Under the pieces are notes generated by a model, which was not told the origin of the DNA, ran no database searches, and saw only the letters and a list, made by a program, of their open reading frames with translations. Made by a program: the position numbers and the translations under genes. 64,000 nucleotides of DNA. Origin: Flavobacterium ginsenosidimutans. GTDB taxonomy: Bacteria > Bacteroidota > Bacteroidia > Flavobacteriales > Flavobacteriaceae. The DNA is taken from positions 62,001 through 126,000 of the forward strand of contig NZ_QJRJ01000080.1 of NCBI RefSeq assembly GCF_003254625.1, read 5' to 3'. Shown here piece after piece: positions 55,101-63,289 of this stretch. Each line of letters opens with the position of its first letter. Positions within the stretch are counted from its first letter, which is position 1.

Positions 55101-56113
55101 GTTTAAATCTTGAAAACATTGATATTTTCAGCGATTTCTTCGAAATGGGCGGACACTCCATCAAAGGAGTAAAAGTGATGATTGAAATTGAAAAACATAC
55201 TGGTAAACGAATTCCATTATCAGCATTATTCAAATATTCGACAGTAGAGAAATTCGCCAAGTTATTAAACACTGGAACAGAAATTTACTCTGATTGTTTG
55301 GTTCCTATAAAACCTGTTGGAAACAAAGTTCCTCTTTTTATTATTCATGGCGCTGGACTTAATGTTTTAAACTTTATTAATTTAAGTAAACATTTTGATG
55401 AGGATCAGCCTATTTATGGTATTCAAGGTACGAAACCTAAAGGTTTTGAGGGATGGTACGAATCTATCGAAGCTATGGCTACGCATTACATCGATGCTAT
55501 TATAAAAGTTAATCCAAAAGGCCCTTACGCTTTGGCTGGATTCTCTTTTGGTGGTATTGTAGCTTTTGAAATGACCCGCCAATTAAATGAAATGGGGAAA
55601 AAAGTAAGCCTTACAGGATTGTTAGACTCTTATGTTGATTCTTCTTATTATTATGGAAATTACAGGCGAAAACAACTTGTAAGATACTTTGACATAACGC
55701 ATAGAAGGCTAGACTTTTTAAAAGAGATGTTGTTGAGCTGGAAAGCTTTCAAAATGCGCATTAACGGAAAAAAAGAATATATTTTAGAAAGATACTTTGG
55801 AAAAAAAATTACTATGACAGAACAAGAAGAGTTAGCTCTTCAGGAATTTATCGCAGCCGATAGAATGGTCAAAAAAATCGTTGACCGATATCATCTTAAA
55901 CCACAAAATTTTAAAGTCGATTTATTTCGATCAAAAGATGATATCAATTATAAGCTAGACCCAACACATTTAGGATGGAAAAAAGCTGCATTAGGAGGCG
56001 TTACAATTCATAATATTTCTGGTAATCATCTAGATATTGTAGCCCCGCCAAATGACAAAGTATTAGCGCGATTACTTCAAGATATTTTAGACCAAAATCA
56101 TGAAGATCTCTAA
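52103..56113 (+). CDS. Nonribosomal peptide synthetase (C-A-PCP-TE)
   Basis: 1336 aa. Condensation domain (about 30-460) with intact HHIIGDG (162-168). Adenylation domain (about 475-990) with YTSGSTGNPKG near 634 and code read as DILQCGVVWK, again glycine-like and very similar to the first A domain. PCP with Ser about 1019 (EMGGHSIKG). Type I thioesterase (about 1070-1336) with GFSFGG (Ser about 1148) and GNHLDIV (His about 1309). It receives the chain from the PKS module, adds one amino acid and releases the product. The spacer from the PKS gene is 76 nt. It overlaps the PPTase gene by 14 nt. Confidence 0.94.
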   Translation: MKNQPQIQTEMETETAIQFNPFTPEIERVIHTTNSQQEIWSDCIFGGSDANKAYNLSVSIRLKGNLIIDLFEKAVNTLVERHETLRSTFSPDGRFMCTYSDYNIEISHHDFSNISAIEKESSIDTFVKEEVSALFDLVHGPLFRVCLVKIDDFEHLVTITIHHIIGDGLSLDVILEELGTLYSAYVENKEPILPAPELFSKFAERINSFMESSEYKPLEDFWIDIYKESVPTIELPLDYVRPALRTYNSNRIDFPFDDAIINELKNIGISTGSSLVTTLLSAFEVFLCKITGQNDLVVGFPSSGNTLYDMRQLIGDCANLLPLRSTINPNISFSDYLKERNSQLFDAYDNQQVSFGHLLKSFPIVRDPSRIPLVPVILTVDLNRTIENEFSFTGLTHSFKPNPREFGTFEIQLHIFRAKNGPEFHWMYNTTLFKPETITKMMASFEEIISKVISNTNDPLSTLIGGNYLADYETLNNTEMPYPDVTLTELLRKQAEFTPDKIALEFHDSKISYLELHNKVNQMAHYLKEQGVQSGDFIAVSFSRSPELVYSLLAIMQCGAAYLPLDPEYPKERLEFMLHDSGAKVLLTSKTLFASLPSWPQTLFIEDATEALHKYSSSPLPFMVSSENNAYILYTSGSTGNPKGVPITHKNLVNFLCSMAIEPGLDENDRLLSITTISFDIAGLELYLPLIKGATLILADHETARDGRLLLDLVKSEKISFLQATPTTWSMLLDSGWSELLPIKALCGGEAMPADLAKELLSKCDSLWNVYGPTETTVWSSVKQITAEDKLITIGKPIGNTQIYLLDTQGQLVAPGTIGEIVIGGDGVAKGYWNRPELTAEKFIQDKFSANKDDILYRTGDLGRITPNNEIECLGRVDQQVKIRGHRIEPGEVEQALLLLDGVKSAVVLADENFLVAHIVPDSSIESAEENVPSWREALTAKLPSQLIPHDFNLIEKIPTTLNGKIDRKALSQYKVNKKIAYTAPRTEEENIVATIWKESLNLENIDIFSDFFEMGGHSIKGVKVMIEIEKHTGKRIPLSALFKYSTVEKFAKLLNTGTEIYSDCLVPIKPVGNKVPLFIIHGAGLNVLNFINLSKHFDEDQPIYGIQGTKPKGFEGWYESIEAMATHYIDAIIKVNPKGPYALAGFSFGGIVAFEMTRQLNEMGKKVSLTGLLDSYVDSSYYYGNYRRKQLVRYFDITHRRLDFLKEMLLSWKAFKMRINGKKEYILERYFGKKITMTEQEELALQEFIAADRMVKKIVDRYHLKPQNFKVDLFRSKDDINYKLDPTHLGWKKAALGGVTIHNISGNHLDIVAPPNDKVLARLLQDILDQNHEDL

Positions 56114-56894
56114 GCTCTTTATTTCATTTTTTAATTTAAAGATTACTGACTTTGTTCCAAAAAAAGAGTATTCTTTGGATAATAATGATATTGTGATCTA
56201 TACCGTATATCTGCCCAATTTTAAGGATATACAGGCAGATTTGTCGAAGTTTCTTAATTCTGCTGAATTGAGCAAAACAAAGCGTTTTTATAAAGAAGTA
56301 GACCGAAACCGCTTCATTATATACCGATCGATTTTGAAACTTGTTTTAGGAGCTTACACGAAATTAAACGTGAAGAACATTTATCTTGATTATGATTTTA
56401 ATAAAAAACCGTATTTAGCTTCGCATCCGTGGCTGCATTTTAATCTTTCGCATTCAGAAGATTTTGCGGCTATTGCGGTTTCGCGAAGAAAAGTCGGATT
56501 GGATATCGAATATATGAGTAAGGATTTCAATTTTACAAGCCTTCTTCCTGATGTTTTTGATGACAATGAAACCACAATTATTCAAAGATCAACTGATAAA
56601 AAAAATACTTTTTACACTTTATGGACACGAAAAGAAGCCTTTGTCAAAGCGCTTGGAAAAGGCATCGATGAAGATTTTAAATTCATTCCGTGTTTGGATG
56701 GAGAATATAGTGTCGATTTTTCATTGATAAAAAACAGCCAAGACTGGCAAGTACGTAGTTTTGATCTTGCAGACGATTACTTAGGCGCGATAGCTCTTGA
56801 AGGTTTGGCTACGATTTCTAAGAATATATCAATGTATAATGTGCCAAATAACATGAAAGATTTATTAGAAATGGCTCAAAAAAGAGGCAGTTAA
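56100..56894 (+). CDS. 4'-phosphopantetheinyl transferase (Sfp-type)
   Basis: 264 aa. The conserved motifs are VGLDIEYM (metal-binding Asp and Glu) and FYTLWTRKEAFVKALGKGI (the WxxKEA signature). An N-terminal LSKTKRFYKEVDRNRFIIYR segment is typical of Sfp/Gsp-type proteins. It transfers phosphopantetheine from CoA to the carrier-protein serines of the two synthases. Its start overlaps the NRPS stop by 14 nt, so it is the dedicated activator of this line. Confidence 0.93.
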   Translation: MKISKLFISFFNLKITDFVPKKEYSLDNNDIVIYTVYLPNFKDIQADLSKFLNSAELSKTKRFYKEVDRNRFIIYRSILKLVLGAYTKLNVKNIYLDYDFNKKPYLASHPWLHFNLSHSEDFAAIAVSRRKVGLDIEYMSKDFNFTSLLPDVFDDNETTIIQRSTDKKNTFYTLWTRKEAFVKALGKGIDEDFKFIPCLDGEYSVDFSLIKNSQDWQVRSFDLADDYLGAIALEGLATISKNISMYNVPNNMKDLLEMAQKRGS

Positions 56895-56907
56895 AATAAT
56901 TTATTCC

Positions 56908-56943
56908 CTAAAAAATCCCATTTTCTCAAATGGGATTTTTTAG
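56908..56943. terminator. Bidirectional terminator between the convergent PPTase and AI-2E genes
   Basis: CTAAAAAATCCCATTT and AAATGGGATTTTTTAG form a perfect 16-bp stem with loop TCTC. A/T tracts at both ends let it work for the plus-strand assembly line (stop 56894) and the minus-strand transporter (stop 56969). Confidence 0.92.
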
Positions 56944-56968
56944 TTTATATTACAATTAAATAACCAAT

Positions 56969-58072
56969 TTAAGCAAGAGGTTCGGCTTCATCTATTGGAG
57001 AAACTGCTTCAACTTCAGGCTCGGAGGTATCATCGATCCAGGCAACAAAAAGTTTGTAACCTATTGAAAACACAATCGGTCCAACAAATAATCCGATAAA
57101 TCCTGACATGATAAATCCTCCAATCACACCCAAAAATATAACTAGCATTGGCACAAGAGCTCCTTTCCCTAATAAAAGAGGTTTTAAAACATTATCCGAA
57201 AGTCCGCTGATGATGAAAAATACAGTCCAGAAAATAGCGTATCCCGAATCTCCAGTTGAAAAAAGATAAATAATAACTCCAATATTAATTATGATTGGTC
57301 CAATCTGTAAAATTGAAAATATCAGACAGATTAAAGTCAAAATTCCTGCGTATGGAATATCCGCCATAAACAATCCAATTGCCTGAATTATCGTCTGAAT
57401 GACAGCAACTCCCAAAATCCCTTTCACTACTTGATAAATCGTTGAAACAGAAATCGTCATAATTTGTTCTGCTTCACTTCCTGCAATTTTTTTAAGGAAT
57501 TTCATGAAGAAAGATTTACCACTTGGAGATACCAATAAAACACCTGCAATGATGATAGATAAAATAAATTGAAGAAACGCCGCTCCAGAACTTAAAATAC
57601 TTGCCATAATTTTAGAAGACAATTCTCTTATCTGATCCTGATATTTAACCACTCCCTGTTCCAAATCTGTTGACATCGACAGTAAAAATTCATAAAGTGG
57701 TTTTCCTATTACTGGCCATTCTTTTATATTAGAACCAGGAGGCGCTACTTTTAAAGTTCCAGCCTCAAAGCTATTTTTCAATTCCAAAAAATTACCAGTT
57801 GCAGCCTTCAAAAAATAGATTAATGGAACTACCATCACAGCAATAATCAGAATTGTAATTACAACCGAAGCAAGTGCTTTTCGCCCTTTTAGTATCTTCT
57901 GTAACGCATTAAATAATGGATAAAAAACCACAGAAAGGATTACAGCCCAGAGAATAGGCATAAAAAAAGGCAACAGCAATTTAAGACAAAATCCAATTAT
58001 CAGGAAAATGAAAAATAACTGCAAAATAGTTTCAAAGAGCTCTTTCTTTTTATTAGTATTAGTTGTTTTCAT
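56969..58072 (-). CDS. AI-2E family transporter (PerM-like)
   Basis: 367 aa with about eight membrane helices, starting LFETILQLFFIFLIIGFCLK and LPFFMPILWAVILSVVFYPL. A long extracytoplasmic region (about 100-160) follows. The conserved C-terminal half includes VPMLVIFLGVIGGFIMSGFI and GLFVGPIVFSIGYKL. Members of this family transport diverse substrates; the name does not prove autoinducer export. An unusual heptamer array lies just upstream of its start. Confidence 0.85.
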   Translation of the reverse strand: MKTTNTNKKKELFETILQLFFIFLIIGFCLKLLLPFFMPILWAVILSVVFYPLFNALQKILKGRKALASVVITILIIAVMVVPLIYFLKAATGNFLELKNSFEAGTLKVAPPGSNIKEWPVIGKPLYEFLLSMSTDLEQGVVKYQDQIRELSSKIMASILSSGAAFLQFILSIIIAGVLLVSPSGKSFFMKFLKKIAGSEAEQIMTISVSTIYQVVKGILGVAVIQTIIQAIGLFMADIPYAGILTLICLIFSILQIGPIIINIGVIIYLFSTGDSGYAIFWTVFFIISGLSDNVLKPLLLGKGALVPMLVIFLGVIGGFIMSGFIGLFVGPIVFSIGYKLFVAWIDDTSEPEVEAVSPIDEAEPLA

Positions 58073-58100
58073 GGCTATATTAGTTTTTTAATTGTTGATT

Positions 58101-58121
58101 GTTAATGGTTAATGGTTAATG
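58101..58121. repeat. Heptamer tandem repeat GTTAATG x3
   Basis: Three exact copies of GTTAATG, preceded by the variant GTTGATT (58094-58100). Located 29-49 nt upstream of the AI-2E start, in its 5' untranslated or promoter region. Confidence 0.8.
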
Positions 58122-58144
58122 GTGAAATATGAGATGTTTAATGA

Positions 58145-58214
58145 AATTCTTAATTCTTAATTCTTAATTCTTAATTCTTAATTCTTAATTCTTAATTCTT
58201 AATTCTTAATTCTT
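58145..58214. repeat. Heptamer tandem repeat AATTCTT x10
   Basis: Ten exact consecutive copies of AATTCTT, followed by AATT. The last copy contributes the first two bases of the ion-channel stop codon (58213-58215). It lies 73-142 nt upstream of the AI-2E start. Pure arrays of this kind are prone to slipped-strand length change and could alter promoter spacing or leader length. Confidence 0.92.
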
Positions 58215-58902
58215 AATTTTTTTTAACCCCAAAATTGGCATCTGAAACCAATCTTCCTATTAAAACTACAGGATATAAAACGCCTGTCAGCACTTCAATC
58301 TGGACGAGAGCGCGAGCCAAAGGATGAAGCGGCACGATCTCGCCAAAACCAGTTGAAGTAATACATACATAACTGAAATACATAAAACTAGCCTGATCGC
58401 TATTACTTTCAAATTTTGATTCTGTTATCTGAAAAGATCCTTCAATATGTTCAAAAAGAAATAAATAAAGCGTTGACCAAAATTGCACCAAAAGCATATA
58501 GACTACTACTGAACCTATAATTCGATAAATTGTTACAGGTCCTGGTTCTAATACTTTGGCTAAAACCAAAACAATCAGAAGAAGCATAATTGCTACTGAA
58601 AGAATAAGATCGGCAAATAAAATGAAGACATTGTGATTTAAATAATTGATCCACTGTATGGCAAGAAACAAAACTGGAATTATGGAAATAATTAAAGCTT
58701 GTTTTCTATGTTTTGATACGGCTATAATTCCTGCAAAGATGAATAGCATCCAGAAAATATTAACTGCGATCATAAAATGAGGATAACTGCCAAAAAGAGG
58801 AATAGCAATAAAATGCATAATAAATAGCAGTATCAGCATTCCGCTAAGCCCTTTTTCTTGGGTCCAAAAACGATACAAGAAGCGATCTTTTTTTATTATC
58901 AT
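58213..58902 (-). CDS. Ion channel protein (two-TM pore domain, potassium-channel-like)
   Basis: 229 aa from the ATG at 58902 (the frame opens at TTG four codons earlier). Four to five membrane helices in the N-terminal half precede a pore-loop domain: VVYMLLVQFWSTLYLFLFEH, then CITSTGFGEIVPLHPLARAL. The filter reads TGFGE instead of the classical TVGYGD. QIEVLTGVLYPVVLIGRLV is the last helix. Ion selectivity should not be assumed. It is 58 nt downstream of the exporter permease. Confidence 0.8.
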   Translation of the reverse strand: MIIKKDRFLYRFWTQEKGLSGMLILLFIMHFIAIPLFGSYPHFMIAVNIFWMLFIFAGIIAVSKHRKQALIISIIPVLFLAIQWINYLNHNVFILFADLILSVAIMLLLIVLVLAKVLEPGPVTIYRIIGSVVVYMLLVQFWSTLYLFLFEHIEGSFQITESKFESNSDQASFMYFSYVCITSTGFGEIVPLHPLARALVQIEVLTGVLYPVVLIGRLVSDANFGVKKN

Positions 58903-58960
58903 AATAAAAATCAATTTGTTAATTAAACAAGATGCGAACTACTTTTTATAATCTATATGA

Positions 58961-60529
58961 TCAAATTGGTATTGGCTCTACTTCTACTCTTCCAATTGGC
59001 CTACGCCAAAGTTTGAAAAGCAGAATAATGAAAATAGGCAAAAAACAAATCGCCGACATGACGAGATAAATATCCTTATACGCTAATAATATAGCCGATT
59101 GAGAGGTTTGGTTGGAAAGACTTTTTTCTGCTTTTTTCTGAGCCTCTGCATCAGACAATCCCATAAATAGAAAATTCCTTTTGTAGTTTTCCAGCTGATT
59201 TTCTGCCAACTGATTTACAGAAGACAATTGTTGGCTTAAGCCCGTTTTATGCTGAACATTTAGATTAGAAATAAAAGTTCCTAAAATGGCACCGCCTAAT
59301 AACGACGCAAAAATTGCCTGTGCGATAATTCCCGTCATCATGCGCGATGTACTTAAATCCTTTGGCACACCTTCGGAAATATAAAGCAGGGAAACAGGAA
59401 AGAGAAATCCCATTCCTAACCCTTTAAAAATAAGCGGAAGAAAAAAATCTGATGCATCGATTTCTGGATAAAACCTAAAAAAGAGAACAATATGATACAA
59501 TCCGTAGCAGGCAAAACCAATAACCCAGATCGTCGCCAAATAAATGCGTTTGTACAAAAGATAAGTTGAAAGCGGAATCGAAATACACAAACCAATTAAT
59601 AATGAAAGATGAGTTACTGCTCCTAAAACTGGATCAAAACCTAAAATATTGGTCATATAACCTGTAATAACGCTTCCCGTTCCATTTATCACACCGATAT
59701 AAAACATTAAAACTGCACCTGCAATAACGTTTTTAAACTTGTAAACATTAGGATTAATAAGCGGTTCTGCTGTAAATCGAACATGAAGCAGATAAACTCC
59801 TACCGTAATAAATAAAAATGCTGATGCAAGTGTTATTTTAGGATCGCTGAACCAATTTCGACTCTGTCCTTCGGCGCATAAAAAAAGAATGATGGCAAAA
59901 AATAAAACCATGATAATCCAGCCTCGCCAATCAAATTGAAATTGCGTTTTCATTGGCGCAACATCAGCTTTATAAAAATACCAAGCCAAAATTATACAGA
60001 TCAAAAAATTGACATTCAGGAAATAAACTCCAAAAGTCCAATTATGGAAACTCACGAAATGTGCTCCCAAATATTGGTATAAATGCTGACTCCCTTTTTG
60101 GATAAACTGAAAAATACCGTACATCAGAGCCATATTAAAAGCTGGATTGTATTTTAATAAAATCGGTACCATTGATGCAAATATTCCGATAATCGAAACT
60201 ATTGCTAAAAGCGATCTGCACAAAACAAACCATACAATCGTTGGCGCAAAAAGTGATGCTGTATTGAATAACAAGGATAAAAATGAAACAGACAAAATCA
60301 TTGTTCGCACTTTGATTTGTTTTCCCAATTTTAAACCTAAAGGAAGAAAAGCTAACATTGCAAAAATGGGAATGTAAACCGCATAACTAAAAGCAGTCGT
60401 TGAAGGTCCAAAATGTCCTAATATCTGCGAATTATCGTAAGTGGTAACATTGAGTCCATTAAAAAAAGGAATCGTCAGGATATACAATCCTGCAAGTGTA
60501 AAAACGCTTCCTTTTTTTCCTGCAAACAT
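58961..60529 (-). CDS. EmrB-like MFS drug/metabolite exporter (DHA2, 14 TMS)
   Basis: 522 aa with about 14 membrane segments. The N-terminal VFTLAGLYILTIPFFNGLNV differs from classical EmrB, but the overall layout and length match DHA2 permeases. GLGMGFLFPVSLLYISEGVP and a long loop before the last helix (LSQQLSSVNQLAENQLENYK) are family features. It forms a tripartite pump with the membrane-fusion protein 3 nt upstream and the TolC-like protein. Export of the assembly-line product is inference from proximity. Confidence 0.85.
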   Translation of the reverse strand: MFAGKKGSVFTLAGLYILTIPFFNGLNVTTYDNSQILGHFGPSTTAFSYAVYIPIFAMLAFLPLGLKLGKQIKVRTMILSVSFLSLLFNTASLFAPTIVWFVLCRSLLAIVSIIGIFASMVPILLKYNPAFNMALMYGIFQFIQKGSQHLYQYLGAHFVSFHNWTFGVYFLNVNFLICIILAWYFYKADVAPMKTQFQFDWRGWIIMVLFFAIILFLCAEGQSRNWFSDPKITLASAFLFITVGVYLLHVRFTAEPLINPNVYKFKNVIAGAVLMFYIGVINGTGSVITGYMTNILGFDPVLGAVTHLSLLIGLCISIPLSTYLLYKRIYLATIWVIGFACYGLYHIVLFFRFYPEIDASDFFLPLIFKGLGMGFLFPVSLLYISEGVPKDLSTSRMMTGIIAQAIFASLLGGAILGTFISNLNVQHKTGLSQQLSSVNQLAENQLENYKRNFLFMGLSDAEAQKKAEKSLSNQTSQSAILLAYKDIYLVMSAICFLPIFIILLFKLWRRPIGRVEVEPIPI

Positions 60530-60532
60530 CTT

Positions 60533-61597
60533 TTATTTTTTTACTTCAACAGTTACATTCATTCCTGGTCTTACTTCCTGCAGCTCTTTAGCTGGTGTTT
60601 CAAATTCAATTTTAACTGGAATTCTTTGTGTGATTTTCACAAAATTCCCAGTTGAATTATCGGGTTCAACCATCGAAAATTTAGCTCCAGTTGCTGGAGA
60701 AAATCCAACGACTTTTCCTTTAAATTCTTTTCCGTCCAATGCATCAATTGTAATGGTAACTTCTTGTCCTTGCTTTATTTTTTCTATTTGAGTTTCTTTA
60801 AAATTTGCCGAAACCCATAATTTTTCATTCAGAACAATAGTGGCAATTGTTTGGTTTGCATTGATTAATTCTCCAATAGATAAATTTCTTTCGCCTACAA
60901 AACCATTACTAGGCGCCATAATATAAGTGTAAGACAATTGTAGTTTTGCTGCATCGAGATCAGCTTTCTTTCTGGCAACAGTTGCAGATGACGCTTCAAT
61001 ATTAATATTGCTTTGTTTGGTTATAGAACTGCTGGCTTCCAATCCTTTTTGACCTGCTTTTACATAAGCTTCTTCCGATTTTAGTTTTGAAATAACCTGA
61101 TCGTATTGATTTCGCGTTACAGCTGAATCAGCATACATATTTTTGAAACGCTGATAATCTTTTTGGGCTTTCTCCAAATTTGCCATATCTCCAGCCAATT
61201 TTTCTTTTCCCGAAGCTTGATTGGATGCTGAAGTGGTTATATTTTGCTGTAGCGAATGAAGATTTCCTTCGGCTATAGCCAAATCTGCTTCCGCCTGTTT
61301 AACTTTTATAATGTACTCTGAATCATCCAAAATAACCAGCGTATCTCCTTTATGAACAAACTGATTGGCTTCAAATTTGATTTCTTTTATATGTCCAGTG
61401 GCGCGCGCAGCAACATTGTTGATGTAAGCTTCAACCTGCGCATTATTGGTGGTTTCATAAGTGCTGAAATCAAAGAATAAACTTAAAATCCACAATCCTC
61501 CAGCAATTAAAAAAACAAAAGACAATACAGTCAGAATTCTGTTTCTCTTTTTTTCATTTTTCTGAATTACTTCATTTTGTGTATCTGCTTCGCTCAT
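60533..61597 (-). CDS. HlyD/EmrA-type membrane fusion protein
   Basis: 354 aa. One N-terminal membrane helix (VLSFVFLIAGGLWILSLFFD), a biotinyl-lipoyl-like half (YINNVAARATGHIKEIKFEA, VHKGDTLVILDDSEY), a long alpha-hairpin, and the second half SYTYIMAPSNGFVGERNLSI followed by a beta-barrel domain. It links the inner-membrane EmrB-like pump to TolC. The operon order tolC-emrA-emrB is tight, with spacings of 11 and 3 nt. Confidence 0.92.
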   Translation of the reverse strand: MSEADTQNEVIQKNEKKRNRILTVLSFVFLIAGGLWILSLFFDFSTYETTNNAQVEAYINNVAARATGHIKEIKFEANQFVHKGDTLVILDDSEYIIKVKQAEADLAIAEGNLHSLQQNITTSASNQASGKEKLAGDMANLEKAQKDYQRFKNMYADSAVTRNQYDQVISKLKSEEAYVKAGQKGLEASSSITKQSNINIEASSATVARKKADLDAAKLQLSYTYIMAPSNGFVGERNLSIGELINANQTIATIVLNEKLWVSANFKETQIEKIKQGQEVTITIDALDGKEFKGKVVGFSPATGAKFSMVEPDNSTGNFVKITQRIPVKIEFETPAKELQEVRPGMNVTVEVKK

Positions 61598-61608
61598 AAC
61601 AAGATTTA

Positions 61609-62952
61609 TTAAAGTTTTCCCATTGCATATTGAAGTGAATAATATTGAATGATCAAATCTAAATTGGCATTTACCAATGAAATTCGAGAGTTATTCAGCT
61701 GTAATTCGGCATCTACAATTTCGCTAATTAATGCAAAATCATTATCGTAACGGCTTTTTACAATTTTATAATTGCTCATCGAAAGCTCAACATCTTTCTT
61801 GTAGGTTTTAATATTTTCTTTGCTTTCTGCATATCTAACGTAAGCATTTTTAACTTCTGTAGAAATCTGATCTTTAGTCACTTCCAAAGCAATATTACTT
61901 TTATCGATTTCCAGTTTATCACCAGATATTCGATGTTTTAAATTATAAAAACTAGAAAGATCCCAATTCAAAGAAAGTCCTGCAGCCCAATAATTTAGAA
62001 TATTAACATAATTCGGCCATTGTGCTGGATATTCGGTATTTAGAATAAGATTTGCATTTAAGTTCGGTTTAAATCCGCTTTTGGTCAAACTTAATGATGA
62101 TTCTGATAATTTGATTTTAACTTCAGCTCGTTTTATTTCTTCTCTGTTTTGAAAAGCTTCTTCTAAACTATCTTGAAGATTTATATTTTCTGTCGGAATC
62201 ATACTTTCTACTACTTCAGGTTTCAGAATCGTATTCGTTGGAAAACCGATTAAAATATCCAGATAATTACTAATCAGTTGGATTGTATTGGTACTTCTAA
62301 AAACTGAAACTTTAAAATTAGATTGCTGCAATTCAGTTCTTAAAAGATCACTTTTTAGATTTTGACCATTATTGACACGAGATTTCAGCTGACTGATTCG
62401 AATATCTGTATTGATAATATTTTGTTTTGTTACCTCGATTTGCCGATACAATTTTTCGAGCGTAAAATACTGTTCTGTAATCGCATTTTTTACGTCAGCT
62501 TCAGTCATTCTTACAGCCGATTCCTGCATTTGGGTAATTAATTCCTGCTGATTGATTCTGGTGTTGATTGCGTTTCCGCTATAAATTGGAAGTGTCGAAA
62601 TAATATTGGCAAATGCCTGATGATTGTAATAATCGACCGTAACCTGACTTTCATAAAATCCGTCGTAAAGTTTTGGATCTCCAATATAATTGTATCCGCC
62701 ATTTAAGCTCAATCTTGGCATTTTTGCAATTTTCGCCTGACTGACATTTTCATTGGCAATAGCCAAATCAGTATTAGCCAGTTTTAATTGCCGGTTATTT
62801 TTAATTCCTAATAAAATTGCTTCGTCTAACCTTATTTTTTTTGCAGTGCCAAGGCTGCTATCTTGCTGCGCAAAACTTACGTTGAGGCTGCAGCTCAATA
62901 AAAAGAGAGCTAAATGCTTTAAACGAAAAACTTTAAACCGCCAATAGCTCAT
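61609..62952 (-). CDS. TolC-family outer-membrane efflux protein
   Basis: 447 aa with a signal peptide (hydrophobic HLALFLLSCSLNVSFAQ). Two related halves carry the TolC/OEP pattern: RLDEAILLGIKNNRQLKLAN at the start of the first, and coiled-coil stretches such as AYVRYAESKENIKTYKKDVE followed by NYKIVKSRYDNDFALISEIV and DAELQLNNSRISLVNANLDL in the second. It is the exit duct of the tripartite exporter and the first gene of that operon. Confidence 0.92.
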   Translation of the reverse strand: MSYWRFKVFRLKHLALFLLSCSLNVSFAQQDSSLGTAKKIRLDEAILLGIKNNRQLKLANTDLAIANENVSQAKIAKMPRLSLNGGYNYIGDPKLYDGFYESQVTVDYYNHQAFANIISTLPIYSGNAINTRINQQELITQMQESAVRMTEADVKNAITEQYFTLEKLYRQIEVTKQNIINTDIRISQLKSRVNNGQNLKSDLLRTELQQSNFKVSVFRSTNTIQLISNYLDILIGFPTNTILKPEVVESMIPTENINLQDSLEEAFQNREEIKRAEVKIKLSESSLSLTKSGFKPNLNANLILNTEYPAQWPNYVNILNYWAAGLSLNWDLSSFYNLKHRISGDKLEIDKSNIALEVTKDQISTEVKNAYVRYAESKENIKTYKKDVELSMSNYKIVKSRYDNDFALISEIVDAELQLNNSRISLVNANLDLIIQYYSLQYAMGKL

Positions 62953-63217
62953 GAGATTATATTGATTTAATTTTGCATTTTTTGGAAATTTACAATCAAC
63001 ATTATTTAATATTTAGCAGAACTTTCGAGAGAATTGGATTTTAGCTAGGCGGAAAAATTATGGTATCTTTTATTTGGATCTGCTATCCCAATATTATGAT
63101 TTTCGTATAAATTTAAACATTTATTAATCAATACTTTATAATATAAACACTCAAAATTGTTCCATTTTATAAAATGAAACAACTTCGAAGGTTTCTAAAT
63201 ATATTTTTAAAGCAAAA
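62953..63217. other. Upstream region of the efflux operon
   Basis: Gene-free, AT-rich region of 265 nt between the cupin terminator and tolC. It should hold the efflux promoter. No exact TAnnTTTG was found on the minus strand. Its main feature is the 26-nt palindrome listed separately. Confidence 0.6.
63157..63182. promoter_or_regulatory. Near-perfect 26-nt palindrome, candidate repressor operator
   Basis: The arms TTGTTCCATTTTA (63157-63169) and TAAAATGAAACAA (63170-63182) are reverse complements with a single mismatch and no spacer. This size fits a TetR- or MarR-type dimer site. It is about 205-230 nt upstream of the tolC start. No regulator gene is adjacent within the window. Confidence 0.5.
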
Positions 63218-63252
63218 AAAATCGCAATAATCAATTTGATCATTACGATTTT
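63218..63252 (-). terminator. Terminator of the cupin gene
   Basis: On the minus strand AAAATCG, AAT and ATCA pair with TGAT, ATT and CGATTTT around an AAT loop, with two symmetric A/C mismatches, and a run of eight T bases begins at the end of the stem. It lies 38 nt after the cupin stop. Confidence 0.75.
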
Positions 63253-63289
63253 AAAAATAAATCAAAATGTAGTTATCGGCGTATAATTT

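Noticed and set aside
56969..58072. Quorum-sensing (AI-2) exporter role for the AI-2E family protein
   Set aside because: The family name is historical and members carry many substrates; no luxS or AI-2 gene is visible, so no such role is claimed.
58145..58214. Heptamer array as a CRISPR or phage attachment site
   Set aside because: Units are 7 nt with no spacers, no cas genes and no integrase; it is a simple tandem repeat.
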